A stretch of 64,000 nucleotides of DNA, taken from positions 99,493 to 163,492 of the forward strand of contig JAJPHT010000039.1 of the NCBI GenBank assembly GCA_021325135.1. Direction: 5' to 3'. The notes beneath the pieces were generated by a model, which ran no database searches, was not told the origin of the DNA, and saw only the letters and a list, made by a program, of their open reading frames with translations. Source of the DNA: Pseudomonadota bacterium. GTDB taxonomy: Archaea; Thermoplasmatota; SW-10-69-26; JACQPN01; JAJPHT01. A program made the position numbers and the translations under genes. Shown here one piece after another: positions 34,382-41,859 of the stretch; the first letter of the stretch is position 1; every line of letters starts with the position of its first letter.

Positions 34382-35209
34382 GTGCTCCGCCGGGCCCTCC
34401 TCGCCGCCGCGCTCCTCGCCTGGGCGCTCCCTCTCCCGTCGGCCTCCGCCGACGACGCGACCTGCTTCGCCAACATCGGCGCCGACCTCCTCTCGGCGCG
34501 CTACGTCGCGCAGCACGCCAACGGCGCGACGGAGAACGTCACCCTCTTGAACCTCACGCAGGGCGACAACGTGACGGCCACGCTGGAGATCGCGGGCAAC
34601 GGGGACTGCGACCACGTGCCCTTCCGGCTCGCCGCGTTCGAGCGGGTCCAGTCCAACGAGAACCAGCTCTTCGACGAGTCGCAGGTCTCGGGCAACGCGA
34701 CGGACGGGCAGCCCTTCACGCTCGTCCTGGGCCCGGTCGCGGTGCCGAGCTGCTTCTTCGAGGTCGACCTCTTCCTGGGCGAGGGCCCCACGACGCGCCT
34801 CCTGGACAGCGGCACCGGCGGCTCGGACTTCTGCGGCCCCGGGCCCTTCACGTGCCCCCAGCCCGCCGCGACGCCGGCGCCCGGCTCCATCACGCTGACG
34901 TGGGACGCCGTCGCGCACGCCGAGAGCTACAACGTCTACCGCGCGGAAGGGGGCGGGGCGCGCGTCCTCCTGGGGGACGTGCTCGCGAACGGCACGGAGC
35001 CGCTCTCCTTCGTGGACGGGACCGTCGTCGCGGGCCACACGTACCTCTACACCGTGACCGCGGTCGGGTTCGACCGCGAGACGACCGGCTGCAACCCGCT
35101 GCAGGCCACCGCCTCCACGGAGGTCCCCGTGTTCCCGACCGCGGGCGCGGCGCTGCTGGCGAGCGCGGGCGGCGTGGCGGTCGCCCTCCTCGTGCGGCGG
35201 CGCGGATAG
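34382..35209 (+). CDS. Surface protein with fibronectin-III-like domain and C-terminal anchor
   Basis: A 275-residue exported protein: signal peptide (LRRALLAAALLAWALP then SASA), a Cys-containing beta domain rich in Asn-x-Thr sequons, and a FN3-like domain (ITLTWDAVAHAESYNVYRAE, then HTYLYTVTAVGFDRETTG) at about 160-245. The end is VPVFP followed by a membrane helix and RRR, the layout of an archaeal sorting or anchoring signal. GTG start at 34382. Function: surface adhesion or structure, by domain only. Confidence 0.72.
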   Translation: MLRRALLAAALLAWALPLPSASADDATCFANIGADLLSARYVAQHANGATENVTLLNLTQGDNVTATLEIAGNGDCDHVPFRLAAFERVQSNENQLFDESQVSGNATDGQPFTLVLGPVAVPSCFFEVDLFLGEGPTTRLLDSGTGGSDFCGPGPFTCPQPAATPAPGSITLTWDAVAHAESYNVYRAEGGGARVLLGDVLANGTEPLSFVDGTVVAGHTYLYTVTAVGFDRETTGCNPLQATASTEVPVFPTAGAALLASAGGVAVALLVRRRG

Positions 35210-35225
35210 TCCAGGACCATCGCTC

Positions 35226-35346
35226 GGCCGCGCCGCAGCGCGGCCAAAATGGGGGGTTTCAGGAGGCTCGCCCCCTGACGTCTCGGTCGTCTGCTGGACG
35301 TTCCTTCACGTCAGGGGGCTTCGCCCCCCGAACCCCCCGCTCTTGG
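35226..35346. repeat. Inverted double copy of the intergenic hairpin repeat
   Basis: A partial forward copy (35226-35279, starting with the same 20-base palindrome as at 29722) is joined to an inverted full copy (35274-35346), so the two arms can fold into a long hairpin. The inverted copy covers the last codons of the alkyltransferase-like gene ending at 35311. Confidence 0.78.
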
Positions 35347-35655
35347 CCGCCAGGCGTAGCGCTCCATGTCGACGCGGCCGTCCTTCCCCAGCTTCACGCC
35401 CTCCGCCGCGAGCCGGTCCATCTGCTCGCGGCGCCACTCCGGGTTCATGATGGCGATGCGCCCGTCCTGCGTGATGACGCGCCACCACGGGAGGCCGCGG
35501 CTGATCTGGAGCGCGCGGCCCACGAAGCGCGCCGTGCGCGGGTAGCCCGCGATGGTGGCGACCATCTTGTACGACGCGACGCGCCCCTTGGGGATGCGCT
35601 TGACGACCCGCGCGATGGCGTGGTGGTACTTCTCGGGCTCGTCCGCCTTGGGCAC
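35311..35655 (-). CDS. Alkyltransferase-like (ATL) DNA-binding protein
   Basis: A 114-residue protein with the MGMT DNA-binding domain: AIARVVKRIPKGRVASYKMVA, then GYPRTARFVGRALQ and the active-site stretch GLPWWRVITQDGRIA. In true methyltransferases this reads PCHRV; here the acceptor Cys is Trp, as in ATL proteins that recognise O6-alkylguanine and recruit nucleotide excision repair. GTG at 35655 is chosen; TTG at 35682 is possible. The final 12 residues (RPRAGGSGGEAP) are encoded within the hairpin repeat, so this tail is repeat-derived. Divergent from the adenosyltransferase gene. Confidence 0.82.
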   Translation of the reverse strand: MPKADEPEKYHHAIARVVKRIPKGRVASYKMVATIAGYPRTARFVGRALQISRGLPWWRVITQDGRIAIMNPEWRREQMDRLAAEGVKLGKDGRVDMERYAWRPRAGGSGGEAP

Positions 35656-35713
35656 GCGGATGCCACCCGCGCGCCCGATCAAGGTTCTTCCCCTCCGCCG
35701 CGCTTCGCCCCGC

Positions 35714-36274
35714 ATGGCCCGCATCAGCACGGGGACCGGCGACGACGGCACGACCGCGACGGTGGGCGGCGCCCGCGTGCCCAAGACCTCGCTGCGCATC
35801 GCCGCCAACGGCGCCGTGGACGAGTTGAACGACGTGCTGGGCCTCGCCGCCGCGCTGGCCACGCGCCCCGAGCTTCGCGAGGAGATCCGCGGGCTCCAGC
35901 ACGACCTGTTCACCGTGGGGGCCGACCTCTCCGCGCCCCCCGGGGCGTCCACGCTGCGCGTCACGCGCGCGATGGTGGAGCGCGTCGTGGCGCGCGAGGA
36001 CGCGCTGGAGGCCGCCCTCCCGCCGCTCAAGCACTTCATCCTCCCCGGCGGCACGCCCTGTGCCTCCGCGCTCCAGATGGCCCGCAGCGCGGCGCGACGG
36101 GCCGAGCGCGACGCGTGGCGCCTGCACGCGGAGGAGGGGCCCGCGAGCCGCGACGCGCTGGTCTACCTCAACCGGCTCTCCGACCTGCTCTTCCTGCTCG
36201 CGCGGGACGAGAACGTGAAGGCGGGGGCCGAGGAGCGCCAGTGGCTAGGCCGCGCCGAGGAGCGCCGCCGCTGA
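35714..36274 (+). CDS. Cob(I)alamin adenosyltransferase, PduO type
   Basis: A 186-residue PduO-type ATP:cob(I)alamin adenosyltransferase making adenosylcobalamin. The N-terminal TGTGDDGTTATVGGARVPKT binds ATP, VDELNDVLGLAAAL carries the conserved helix, and FILPGGTPCASALQMARSAA with RRAERDAW is the typical second half. The ATG at 35714 is fixed by the conserved MARISTGTGD start. It shows that the cell uses or salvages B12. Its 3' end overlaps the convergent LysE gene by 30 bases. Confidence 0.92.
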   Translation: MARISTGTGDDGTTATVGGARVPKTSLRIAANGAVDELNDVLGLAAALATRPELREEIRGLQHDLFTVGADLSAPPGASTLRVTRAMVERVVAREDALEAALPPLKHFILPGGTPCASALQMARSAARRAERDAWRLHAEEGPASRDALVYLNRLSDLLFLLARDENVKAGAEERQWLGRAEERRR

Positions 36275-36877
36275 GCGCGCGACGTAGAGCGCGAGGACGC
36301 CCGCGAAGAAGGCCAGCACGACGGCGGCGCCGTAGGACACGGCCTCCTCGAAGCGGCGCACCCGGCCGGCGCCCGCGCGCGCGAGCGCGGTCCACGCGGC
36401 AATCCACAGCAGGAGCCCGCCGAAGAAGCCCACCGCCGCGAGCCAGCCCAGCTGGAGGAACCACGTCGCGCCGAAGCCCAGCCACCACCCCCAGTTGAAC
36501 GGGCTCGTGACGACGGTGACGTAGGAGCGCGCGAACGAGCCGCGGCCCGAGGCGGGCGGAAGCTCGCCATGCCGGCGCGCCGCGCGCCACGCCTCCCACG
36601 CGAACCACGCCATGAGCGCCGTGCCGGCGACGCCCAGCGCAACGAGGAGCCAGGGCAGGCCCGCGACGACGCGCGCGACGCCGAAGCGCATGAGCAGGAA
36701 CATGGTGAGGTCGCCCGTCACGGCGCCCAGGCCCGTGAGCCAGCCAGCTGCGAAGCCGCGCCGCGTCGCCTCCTGGGCGATGAGCGCGTTGGCGGGGCCC
36801 GGGGGCGCGGCGAGGCTCCACGCCAGCGCGACGCCCGCGAGCAGCGGCGCGCCGAGAAGGGAGAGGCCGGGGTCCAC
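36245..36877 (-). CDS. LysE-family amino acid exporter
   Basis: A 210-residue membrane protein with six helices. The N-terminal helix pair has the LysE/RhtB motif APPGPANALIAQEATRRGFA, whose PGPN-like core is conserved, then GWLTGLGAVTGD. It is expected to export an amino acid or small metabolite, substrate not given. The GTG at 36877 is chosen since the upstream sequence encodes the Lys-rich mini-protein and its terminator. The 3' end is convergent with the adenosyltransferase gene. Confidence 0.85.
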   Translation of the reverse strand: MDPGLSLLGAPLLAGVALAWSLAAPPGPANALIAQEATRRGFAAGWLTGLGAVTGDLTMFLLMRFGVARVVAGLPWLLVALGVAGTALMAWFAWEAWRAARRHGELPPASGRGSFARSYVTVVTSPFNWGWWLGFGATWFLQLGWLAAVGFFGGLLLWIAAWTALARAGAGRVRRFEEAVSYGAAVVLAFFAGVLALYVARSAAALLGAA

Positions 36878-36898
36878 GCAGCGGGAGCCCTCGGCCGG

Positions 36899-36921
36899 GA
36901 AAAAGGTGTTGGGAAAAGAGG
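36899..36921 (-). terminator. T-rich terminator of the Lys-rich mini-protein gene
   Basis: On the minus strand the sequence after the stop codon reads CTCTCCTCTTTTCCCAACAC followed by TTTTT, a T-rich stretch suitable for archaeal termination. It lies 23 bases past the stop at 36945 and just before the LysE start. Confidence 0.5.
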
Positions 36922-36944
36922 AGAGTCGTGAGGGGCGAAGCGCC

Positions 36945-37061
36945 TCACTTGGCCTTCTTGGCGGACTTCTTGCGAGCGCTCTTCTTGGCGCCCTTCTTCG
37001 CGGTCTTGCGACCCTTCTTGGCGGTCTTGCGCGCGGCCTTCTTCGAGGACTTGGCAGCCAT
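36945..37061 (-). CDS. 38-residue Lys/Ala-rich histone H1-like protein
   Basis: Short frame from ATG 37061 to TGA: MAAKSSKKAARKTAKKGRKT, then AKKGAKKSARKKSAKKAK. Eighteen of 38 residues are Lys and four Arg, with no acidic residues, in an AKK/KKS repeat like the tails of histone H1 and bacterial Hc1-like proteins. It would bind DNA or RNA non-specifically and may compact the nucleoid. The gene is monocistronic, with its own T-rich end (36899-36921) and an AT-rich promoter region near 37100. It is too short for most gene finders. Confidence 0.72.
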   Translation of the reverse strand: MAAKSSKKAARKTAKKGRKTAKKGAKKSARKKSAKKAK

Positions 37062-37225
37062 TGGCTTAGCACCCTCGGATCGAAGATGCTGTTTGATGGA
37101 ATAAGAACCTGCCGAAAAGTGTCGAACTCACGCGTCGCGCCGGCCATCGTTCGGAGATGATCGCATTTTCGCGCGCGGCTTCGATAGCTCGATACGCGCT
37201 GCCCCGAGAAAAACGTTGCCGCGCT

Positions 37226-37591
37226 CTAGTACAGCGGCAACGATCCCGTGATCTTGTCCACGTCCGCGTCGCGCGCGGGGCCGATGCCGAGCACCGTGAT
37301 GGTGCCGGCCGGCAGCTCCGTGTGGCCCGCGTCCGCGATGAGGGCGGTGGTGAGCCCCAGCCTCTCGGCCTCCAGCTTCAGCCGGAAGAGGTCGGCCTCC
37401 TTCTCCGCCTTCACGACGACCTTCTTCTGCCCCTCGTCCTTCCACGCCTCGAACACGTCCTTCTGGTGGCGCATGGCTTTCAGCGCGCAGTCCACCGAGG
37501 CGTGCCCCACCTGCGCCGCGAGCTTGCCCGCGCTGAGCTTCAGGTCCTTGCGGGCGACGATCACGAGCTTGGTCCCGAGCGAGGGGGGCAT
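37226..37591 (-). CDS. pth2: Peptidyl-tRNA hydrolase Pth2
   Basis: A 121-residue archaeal/eukaryotic-type peptidyl-tRNA hydrolase that recycles tRNA from stalled peptidyl-tRNA. The family motifs are complete: KLVIVARKDLKLSAGKLAAQ (active-site Lys and Gln), VGHASVDCALKA, KVVVKAEKEADLFRLK and GLTTALIADAGHTELPAGT, ending GIGPA. ATG at 37591. Upstream, 61 bases away, is the perfect 33-bp hairpin at 37652-37728, shared with the divergent geranylgeranyl reductase gene. Confidence 0.96.
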   Translation of the reverse strand: MPPSLGTKLVIVARKDLKLSAGKLAAQVGHASVDCALKAMRHQKDVFEAWKDEGQKKVVVKAEKEADLFRLKLEAERLGLTTALIADAGHTELPAGTITVLGIGPARDADVDKITGSLPLY

Positions 37592-37651
37592 CGTTTCCTC
37601 GAATCCGGGTGGGGCACTTGTCTCTATCTAGGCCGCCTGGTCAGGCCTGCT

Positions 37652-37728
37652 CGATGCAACCCGAACCCACGAACCACCGGACCAGAGTCTTACTGTGGTC
37701 CGGTGGTTCGTGGGTTCGGGTTGCATCG
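37652..37728. repeat. Perfect 33-bp inverted repeat between pth2 and a reductase gene
   Basis: Arms at 37652-37684 and 37696-37728 are exact reverse complements over 33 bases, around an 11-base centre (GAGTCTTACTG). A 13-base piece (TGGTCCGGTGGTT) also occurs at 1654-1666. It occupies the divergent promoter region and would fold into a very stable hairpin. No coding potential. Confidence 0.85.
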
Positions 37729-37785
37729 TGGAGCGCGAGCCGATGGCCCAACCTTTTTCAGCCGGCCCAGCCTGGCGAATGACAG

Positions 37786-38991
37786 ATGCGCGACGCGCTG
37801 GTGGTGGGGGGCGGCCCCGTGGGCGGCCAGGCCGCACGCCTCCTCGCCGCGAAGGGGCACGACGTCCTCCTGGTGGAGGAGCACGCCCGCGTCGGCGAGC
37901 CCGTCCAGTGCGCGGGGCTCTTCACGCCGCGCATCTTCGACCTGGTGGACTTTCCGCTCTCCCGCGTCCACCTCAACGACGTGCGCGGCGCGAACGTCCA
38001 CAGCCCGTCGGGGAAGACCGTCACCCTGGACGGAGGCAAGACCATGGCCGTCGCGGTGGACCGCGGCGAGTTCGACCGGCAGTGCGTCGAGAGCGCGCAG
38101 CGCGCGGGGGCGGAGGTGCGCACGCGCGTGAAGGCCGTTTCCGCCGAGCGCGACGGAGCGGGGCTCCGGGTCAAGCTGCGCCTCGCGGACGGCTCGGTGG
38201 TCGAGGAGCGCACGCGGCTGCTCGTCGGCGCCGACGGCGTGCAGGGGCAGGTCGCCAAGTGGTTCGGCCTGCCGCGCGCCCGCGAGGTCATCCCCTGCTA
38301 CGGCGCCCAGGTGGAGGGCACGAAGCTCACGCCCACGCACGTCGAGATGTGGGTGGGCCGCGAGCGCGCGCCGGGCTTCTTCAGCTGGATGATCCCCACC
38401 AACGCGGAGGGCACCGCGGGCAAGGTCGAGGTGGGCGTGGACGTGAAGGCGCCCCAGCCCGCCCGCTTCTACTACGAGCGCATGTGGAAGGACGACGCCT
38501 CGGCGCGCTTCCTCCGCGACGACGCCTACTCCTGCTTCGACATCTGCGCCTGCATCCCGCTTGGACCCATCAAGGCGACCACCGCCGCGAACGTGGCGCT
38601 GGTGGGCGACGCGGCGGCGCAGACCAAGCCCACCTCGGGCGGCGGCGTCTACACGGGCCTCGTCTGCGCGGGCCACCTCGCCGACGTGGCGGACGCTGCG
38701 CTGCGCGACGGCGACCTCTCCGAGCGCCGCCTCGCGGAGTACCACAAGCGCTGGGACGCGGACATCGGCCGCGAGCTGTACGTCGGCTGGCGCCTGCGCA
38801 AGGCGTTCATGCACCTGCGCGACGACCAGATGGACGAGCTCTTCGCCCTGCTGGACGACCCCGAGCTTCTGGGCATGGTGAACCTCCTGGGCGACATCGA
38901 CTATCCGTCGCGCCTCGCCCGGCCGCTGCTGCGCAAGGCTCCGCACCTGTTCAAGTTCAGCATGCCCTTCGTGCGGTCGCTGTTCGACTGA
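37786..38991 (+). CDS. Geranylgeranyl reductase-family flavoprotein
   Basis: A 401-residue FAD protein that saturates the isoprenoid chains of archaeal lipids or related compounds. The dinucleotide fold DALVVGGGPVGGQAARLLAA is at residues 3-22, GEPVQCAGLF (about residue 37) matches the PxxYxWxG-like family position, and the second FAD motif NVALVGDAAAQTKPTSGGGV is near residue 270, followed by GLVCAGHLA. The long C-terminal helical part is intact. Digeranylgeranylglycerophospholipid reductase is the likely role but quinone or other prenyl substrates are possible. Start ATG 37786. Confidence 0.88.
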   Translation: MRDALVVGGGPVGGQAARLLAAKGHDVLLVEEHARVGEPVQCAGLFTPRIFDLVDFPLSRVHLNDVRGANVHSPSGKTVTLDGGKTMAVAVDRGEFDRQCVESAQRAGAEVRTRVKAVSAERDGAGLRVKLRLADGSVVEERTRLLVGADGVQGQVAKWFGLPRAREVIPCYGAQVEGTKLTPTHVEMWVGRERAPGFFSWMIPTNAEGTAGKVEVGVDVKAPQPARFYYERMWKDDASARFLRDDAYSCFDICACIPLGPIKATTAANVALVGDAAAQTKPTSGGGVYTGLVCAGHLADVADAALRDGDLSERRLAEYHKRWDADIGRELYVGWRLRKAFMHLRDDQMDELFALLDDPELLGMVNLLGDIDYPSRLARPLLRKAPHLFKFSMPFVRSLFD

Positions 38992-38994
38992 GCC

Positions 38995-39813
38995 TCACGC
39001 GCGGCCCAGGTCGCGCCGGTCGAACGCGGCGACGGCGACGCCCACCAGCGCGACCGCGACGCCCGCGAGGACGGCGAGCCCCGCCCAGTCGGGCCCGTGG
39101 AGGATGGCCGGGCTGCCGTCGTAGTACGAGAAGAGGGAGGCCCAGCGCAGCGGGCGCGCGCCCTCGACGAGCTTCGAGACGAGGTCCAGCACGTAGGCCC
39201 CCGCCGCGACGGCGGTCGCGACGGCGATGGCGAGGCCGCGGCGTCCGCGCAGGGCGCCTGCGGCCAGCGCGAGCGCGCCGCACGCGGCGGCCAGGAGGAC
39301 CAGCGAGGCCACCTCCGCGGCGAGCCGGACGAGGCTGAGGTCGAGCCCCACGGCGAGGTCCGCGACGAGGAGCGTGGCGAAGAGGACGAGGCCCAGGACG
39401 AGGAGGCCGGCGCCCAGGGCCAGCGCCTTCTGGAGCGCGGCGGCGCGGCGCGTGAGGGGCGTCGCGAGGACGAGCTCCAGCTGGCCGCGCTCCTCCTCTC
39501 CTGCGATGAGGTCGCTGCCGCGGCCGATGGCGTAGACGAGGAAGAGGATGGGGAGCATGGCGCTGAACAGCTCGGCGTGGAGGTAGCCCGCGCCGGTGGT
39601 CAGGCTGTCGATGCCGAACGCCGTCTTCAGCGCGGGGGGATACGCGTCGAGGATCTGGTCGAACTTCGCGGCCTGGTCGCGCACGGTGGGGAAGAACGCG
39701 GCGAGGAAGCCGACGTAGATCACGATGCCGATGGAGAAGCCCACGAGCGCGCGGCGCTGGTCGCGCAGCGACTTCAGGGCCACGTTGCGCAGGAAGAGGC
39801 CCTCACGCGGCAT
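38995..39813 (-). CDS. ABC transporter permease (ABC-2 type)
   Basis: A 272-residue membrane protein with six helices and a large outside loop after the first helix (about residues 45-105). It has the ABC-2 permease plan, including the membrane-proximal EEERGQLELVLATPLTRR element near residue 110. It is translated from ATG 39813 and overlaps the ATP-binding subunit gene by 11 bases, so the two are one transporter. Its transport direction is likely export, with substrate unknown. Confidence 0.85.
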   Translation of the reverse strand: MPREGLFLRNVALKSLRDQRRALVGFSIGIVIYVGFLAAFFPTVRDQAAKFDQILDAYPPALKTAFGIDSLTTGAGYLHAELFSAMLPILFLVYAIGRGSDLIAGEEERGQLELVLATPLTRRAAALQKALALGAGLLVLGLVLFATLLVADLAVGLDLSLVRLAAEVASLVLLAAACGALALAAGALRGRRGLAIAVATAVAAGAYVLDLVSKLVEGARPLRWASLFSYYDGSPAILHGPDWAGLAVLAGVAVALVGVAVAAFDRRDLGRA

Positions 39814-40705
39814 GCGGCTCCTCCTCTCCGTAGAATCCGAGGAACACGTCCTCCAGCGTCGGGTCGCGCACGCGGAGATCCACCAGGTCGCCCCGCGCCA
39901 GCGCTTTGACCAGCGCGCCCGTCTCGCCCCTCACGGCGCAGCGGAGATGGTTCCCTTCGACGCGCGCCTCCAGGACGCCGGGCACGTCGCGCAGGAGGGC
40001 GAGGTCGGGCGGCGTCGCGAAGCGCGCGTCCACCCGCCGCAGCGCGCGGGCCTTGAGCCCCTCCATGGTCTCCACCGCGACGAGGCGGCCCTCGCGGATG
40101 ATGCCGACACGGTCGCAGAGCGCCTCCACCTCGGGGAGGACGTGGGAGGAGAGGAAGACCGTGGCGCCGCGCTTCGCGGTCTCGCGCACCAGGGCATTGA
40201 ACCGCTGCTGGATGAGAGGATCGAGGCCGCTGGTGGGCTCGTCGAGGACGAGGAGGTCGGGCTCGTGCATGAACGCCTGGACGAGGCCCACCTTCTGCTT
40301 GTTGCCCCGCGAGAGCGCGCGCACCTCGCGCGCGAGGTCCAGGTCGAGCCGCTGCGCCAGCGCCTCCACGCGCGCCCACTCCACGCCGCCCCTCAGGTTG
40401 GCGAAGTAGCGCAGCTGGTCGCCGACGCCCATGCGCTCGGCGAGGCCCGGCTCGCCGGGGAGATAGCCCACCCGCGCGCGCAGGCTGGGGCCGTCCCTGC
40501 GGGGATCGAGGCCGAGCACGCTCGCCTCGCCCGCGCTGGGCCGCAGCATGTCCAGCAGGATGCGGATGGTCGTGGTCTTGCCCGCGCCGTTGGGGCCCAG
40601 CAGGCCGAACACCTCGCCGCGGCGCACCTCCAGGTCGACGGACTCGATGCCGCGCGCCTTCCCGTAGCGCTTGGTGAGGCCGCGCGTGAGGATGGCGGGC
40701 TCCAT
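39803..40705 (-). CDS. ABC transporter ATP-binding protein
   Basis: A 300-residue ABC ATPase: Walker A GPNGAGKTTTIRIL, Q-loop region GYLPGEPGLAERM, signature ALSRGNKQKVGLV, Walker B LLVLDEPTSGLDP and the H-loop FLSSHVLPE. The signature is LSRGN where LSGGQ is usual, as in some drug/lipid export ATPases. A C-terminal extension with strand-rich DARFATPPDLALLR typical of the DrrA/YhaQ-type exporters is present. The ATG at 40705 is preferred over a GTG nine bases upstream. Confidence 0.92.
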   Translation of the reverse strand: MEPAILTRGLTKRYGKARGIESVDLEVRRGEVFGLLGPNGAGKTTTIRILLDMLRPSAGEASVLGLDPRRDGPSLRARVGYLPGEPGLAERMGVGDQLRYFANLRGGVEWARVEALAQRLDLDLAREVRALSRGNKQKVGLVQAFMHEPDLLVLDEPTSGLDPLIQQRFNALVRETAKRGATVFLSSHVLPEVEALCDRVGIIREGRLVAVETMEGLKARALRRVDARFATPPDLALLRDVPGVLEARVEGNHLRCAVRGETGALVKALARGDLVDLRVRDPTLEDVFLGFYGEEEPHAA

Positions 40706-40790
40706 CGCCCTCACGAGGCCGCGACGACGCTATCAGCGCTTCGGAACCGGCGCTTTGCATCTTCCCTTCCGCGGCATGAACGGGGGCCGC

Positions 40791-41216
40791 TCAGGGCTCG
40801 CGCTGGAGGGAGCGCGCCTCCTCCTCGATGCCCTGGAACGCGGCGCGGGAGCGCAGGGCGAACGCGACGGCGGCGAGGAGGAGGATCAGCGCCGTGAGGC
40901 CGGTGCCCCACGGGTCGCCCAGGAGCTTGTTGAGCGCGGCGACGAGGAAGATGGAGAGGACGATGAGGCCGAGGACCGCGAAGACGAGCGCGATCACCGC
41001 GTCGCGCGCGCCGCGCAGCAGGAGCTTGCCCGCGCGGCCCAGCGCGCCCACGAGGCGGCCCACGAAGGCGAGGCCCGAGCGCTGCGCGGCCTCGATCTCG
41101 CCGCGCAGCGCGCGCACCAGCTCGATGACGGCCGCGACCAGCGCGCTGGCGGTCGCGCGCACGACGTCCTCGAAGCTGTCGCGCTCGGGCGGAGGAGGCG
41201 GCGCTGGGGCGCTCAT
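40791..41216 (-). CDS. Membrane protein, phage-holin-III-like superfamily candidate
   Basis: A 141-residue protein with an amphipathic N-terminal helix, then two hydrophobic helices (AVIALVFAVLGLIVLSIFLV and GLTALILLLAAVAFAL). The layout of soluble helix plus two membrane helices resembles the Phage_holin_3_6/DUF1469 family of bacterial membrane proteins but this is a topology match only. ATG 41216. Function unknown. Confidence 0.6.
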   Translation of the reverse strand: MSAPAPPPPPERDSFEDVVRATASALVAAVIELVRALRGEIEAAQRSGLAFVGRLVGALGRAGKLLLRGARDAVIALVFAVLGLIVLSIFLVAALNKLLGDPWGTGLTALILLLAAVAFALRSRAAFQGIEEEARSLQREP

Positions 41217-41231
41217 GATGGAGGAAAAGGA

Positions 41232-41257
41232 CGGCAAGGCCGGTCAAGGCCTTGCCG
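41232..41257 (-). terminator. Terminator downstream of the CTCDP mini-protein genes
   Basis: CGGCAAGGCC and GGCCTTGCCG form a perfect 10-bp stem around six bases, followed on the transcribed strand by GTCCTTTTCCTCC. It sits 10 bases after the stop at 41267 and matches the terminator plan seen at 26694-26716. Confidence 0.65.
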
Positions 41258-41266
41258 GTTCGCGCC

Positions 41267-41491
41267 TCAGAAGGGCGAGGGCACGGGGTCGCAGGTGCAG
41301 GGCCAGGTGCGGGGGTCGAGGCCCGGGGGTAGGCTCGGGACGTCCGGCACGTGGCAGCCGCCCGCCTCGCTGGGGTCGTCCGTGAAGATGCACGGCTGGG
41401 GGTCGCAGGTGCACGGGGGCGCGGCCATGGCGAGGGGCAGCAGCGCGGTCGCGGCGAAGGCCGCGGCGAGGACGAAGGCGGTCGCGCGCAT
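41267..41491 (-). CDS. Secreted CTCDP-motif mini-protein B
   Basis: A 74-residue exported protein: signal peptide (RATAFVLAAAFAATALLPLA then MA) and a 50-residue mature part with PCTCDPQPC near the start and PCTCDPVPSPF at the end, six Cys in all. The gene follows its paralogue at 41491-41739 with a one-base stop/start overlap (TGATG), so the two are made in step. The CTCDP repeat with following Pro is not a motif I know. Likely disulfide-bonded surface or signal peptides. Confidence 0.68.
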   Translation of the reverse strand: MRATAFVLAAAFAATALLPLAMAAPPCTCDPQPCIFTDDPSEAGGCHVPDVPSLPPGLDPRTWPCTCDPVPSPF

Positions 41492-41739
41492 CAGTGGTCC
41501 ACCGGGATGGGGTCGCACGTGCAGGGAGGGGGCGTCAGCAGGTCGTGGACGCTGGGCAGCGGACCCACGCTGGGCGCGCCGGGCACCGACGGGCAGTAGG
41601 ACTCGTCGCCCACGAGGCAGTGCGCCAGGTTGGTCACGGGGTTGGGATCGCAGGTGCAGTCGGGCCACGCGCTCGCGGGGACGGCCAGCGCCAGGAGCGC
41701 GGCCGCCATCGCGAGAGTGCCCATCGCGAAGATCTTCAT
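41491..41739 (-). CDS. Secreted CTCDP-motif mini-protein A
   Basis: An 82-residue exported protein with signal peptide MKIFAMGTLAMAAALLALAV and a mature chain carrying DCTCDPNPV at the beginning and PCTCDPIPVDH at the end, the same bracket as its downstream neighbour. The middle has CLVGDESYCPSVPG. The two genes are tandem duplicates. Upstream on the same strand is the large receptor-like gene at 41860; a role as its ligand or product is possible but not shown. Confidence 0.68.
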   Translation of the reverse strand: MKIFAMGTLAMAAALLALAVPASAWPDCTCDPNPVTNLAHCLVGDESYCPSVPGAPSVGPLPSVHDLLTPPPCTCDPIPVDH

Positions 41740-41859
41740 GCTGTCAAGCCTCTTGGCCCGGGGGCGGGCCTTGCCACGCACTCGCACGCCACCACTTGAG
41801 CGTTCCTGCGGCCCTCGTCGCGCGTATCCCATCGGCTGCAACGGGGCTCGTTGACTTGT

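Noticed and set aside
37652..37728. Possible tRNA (GGTTCG-like T-arm)
   Set aside because: The sequence is a plain palindrome; no anticodon arm or acceptor stem pairing.
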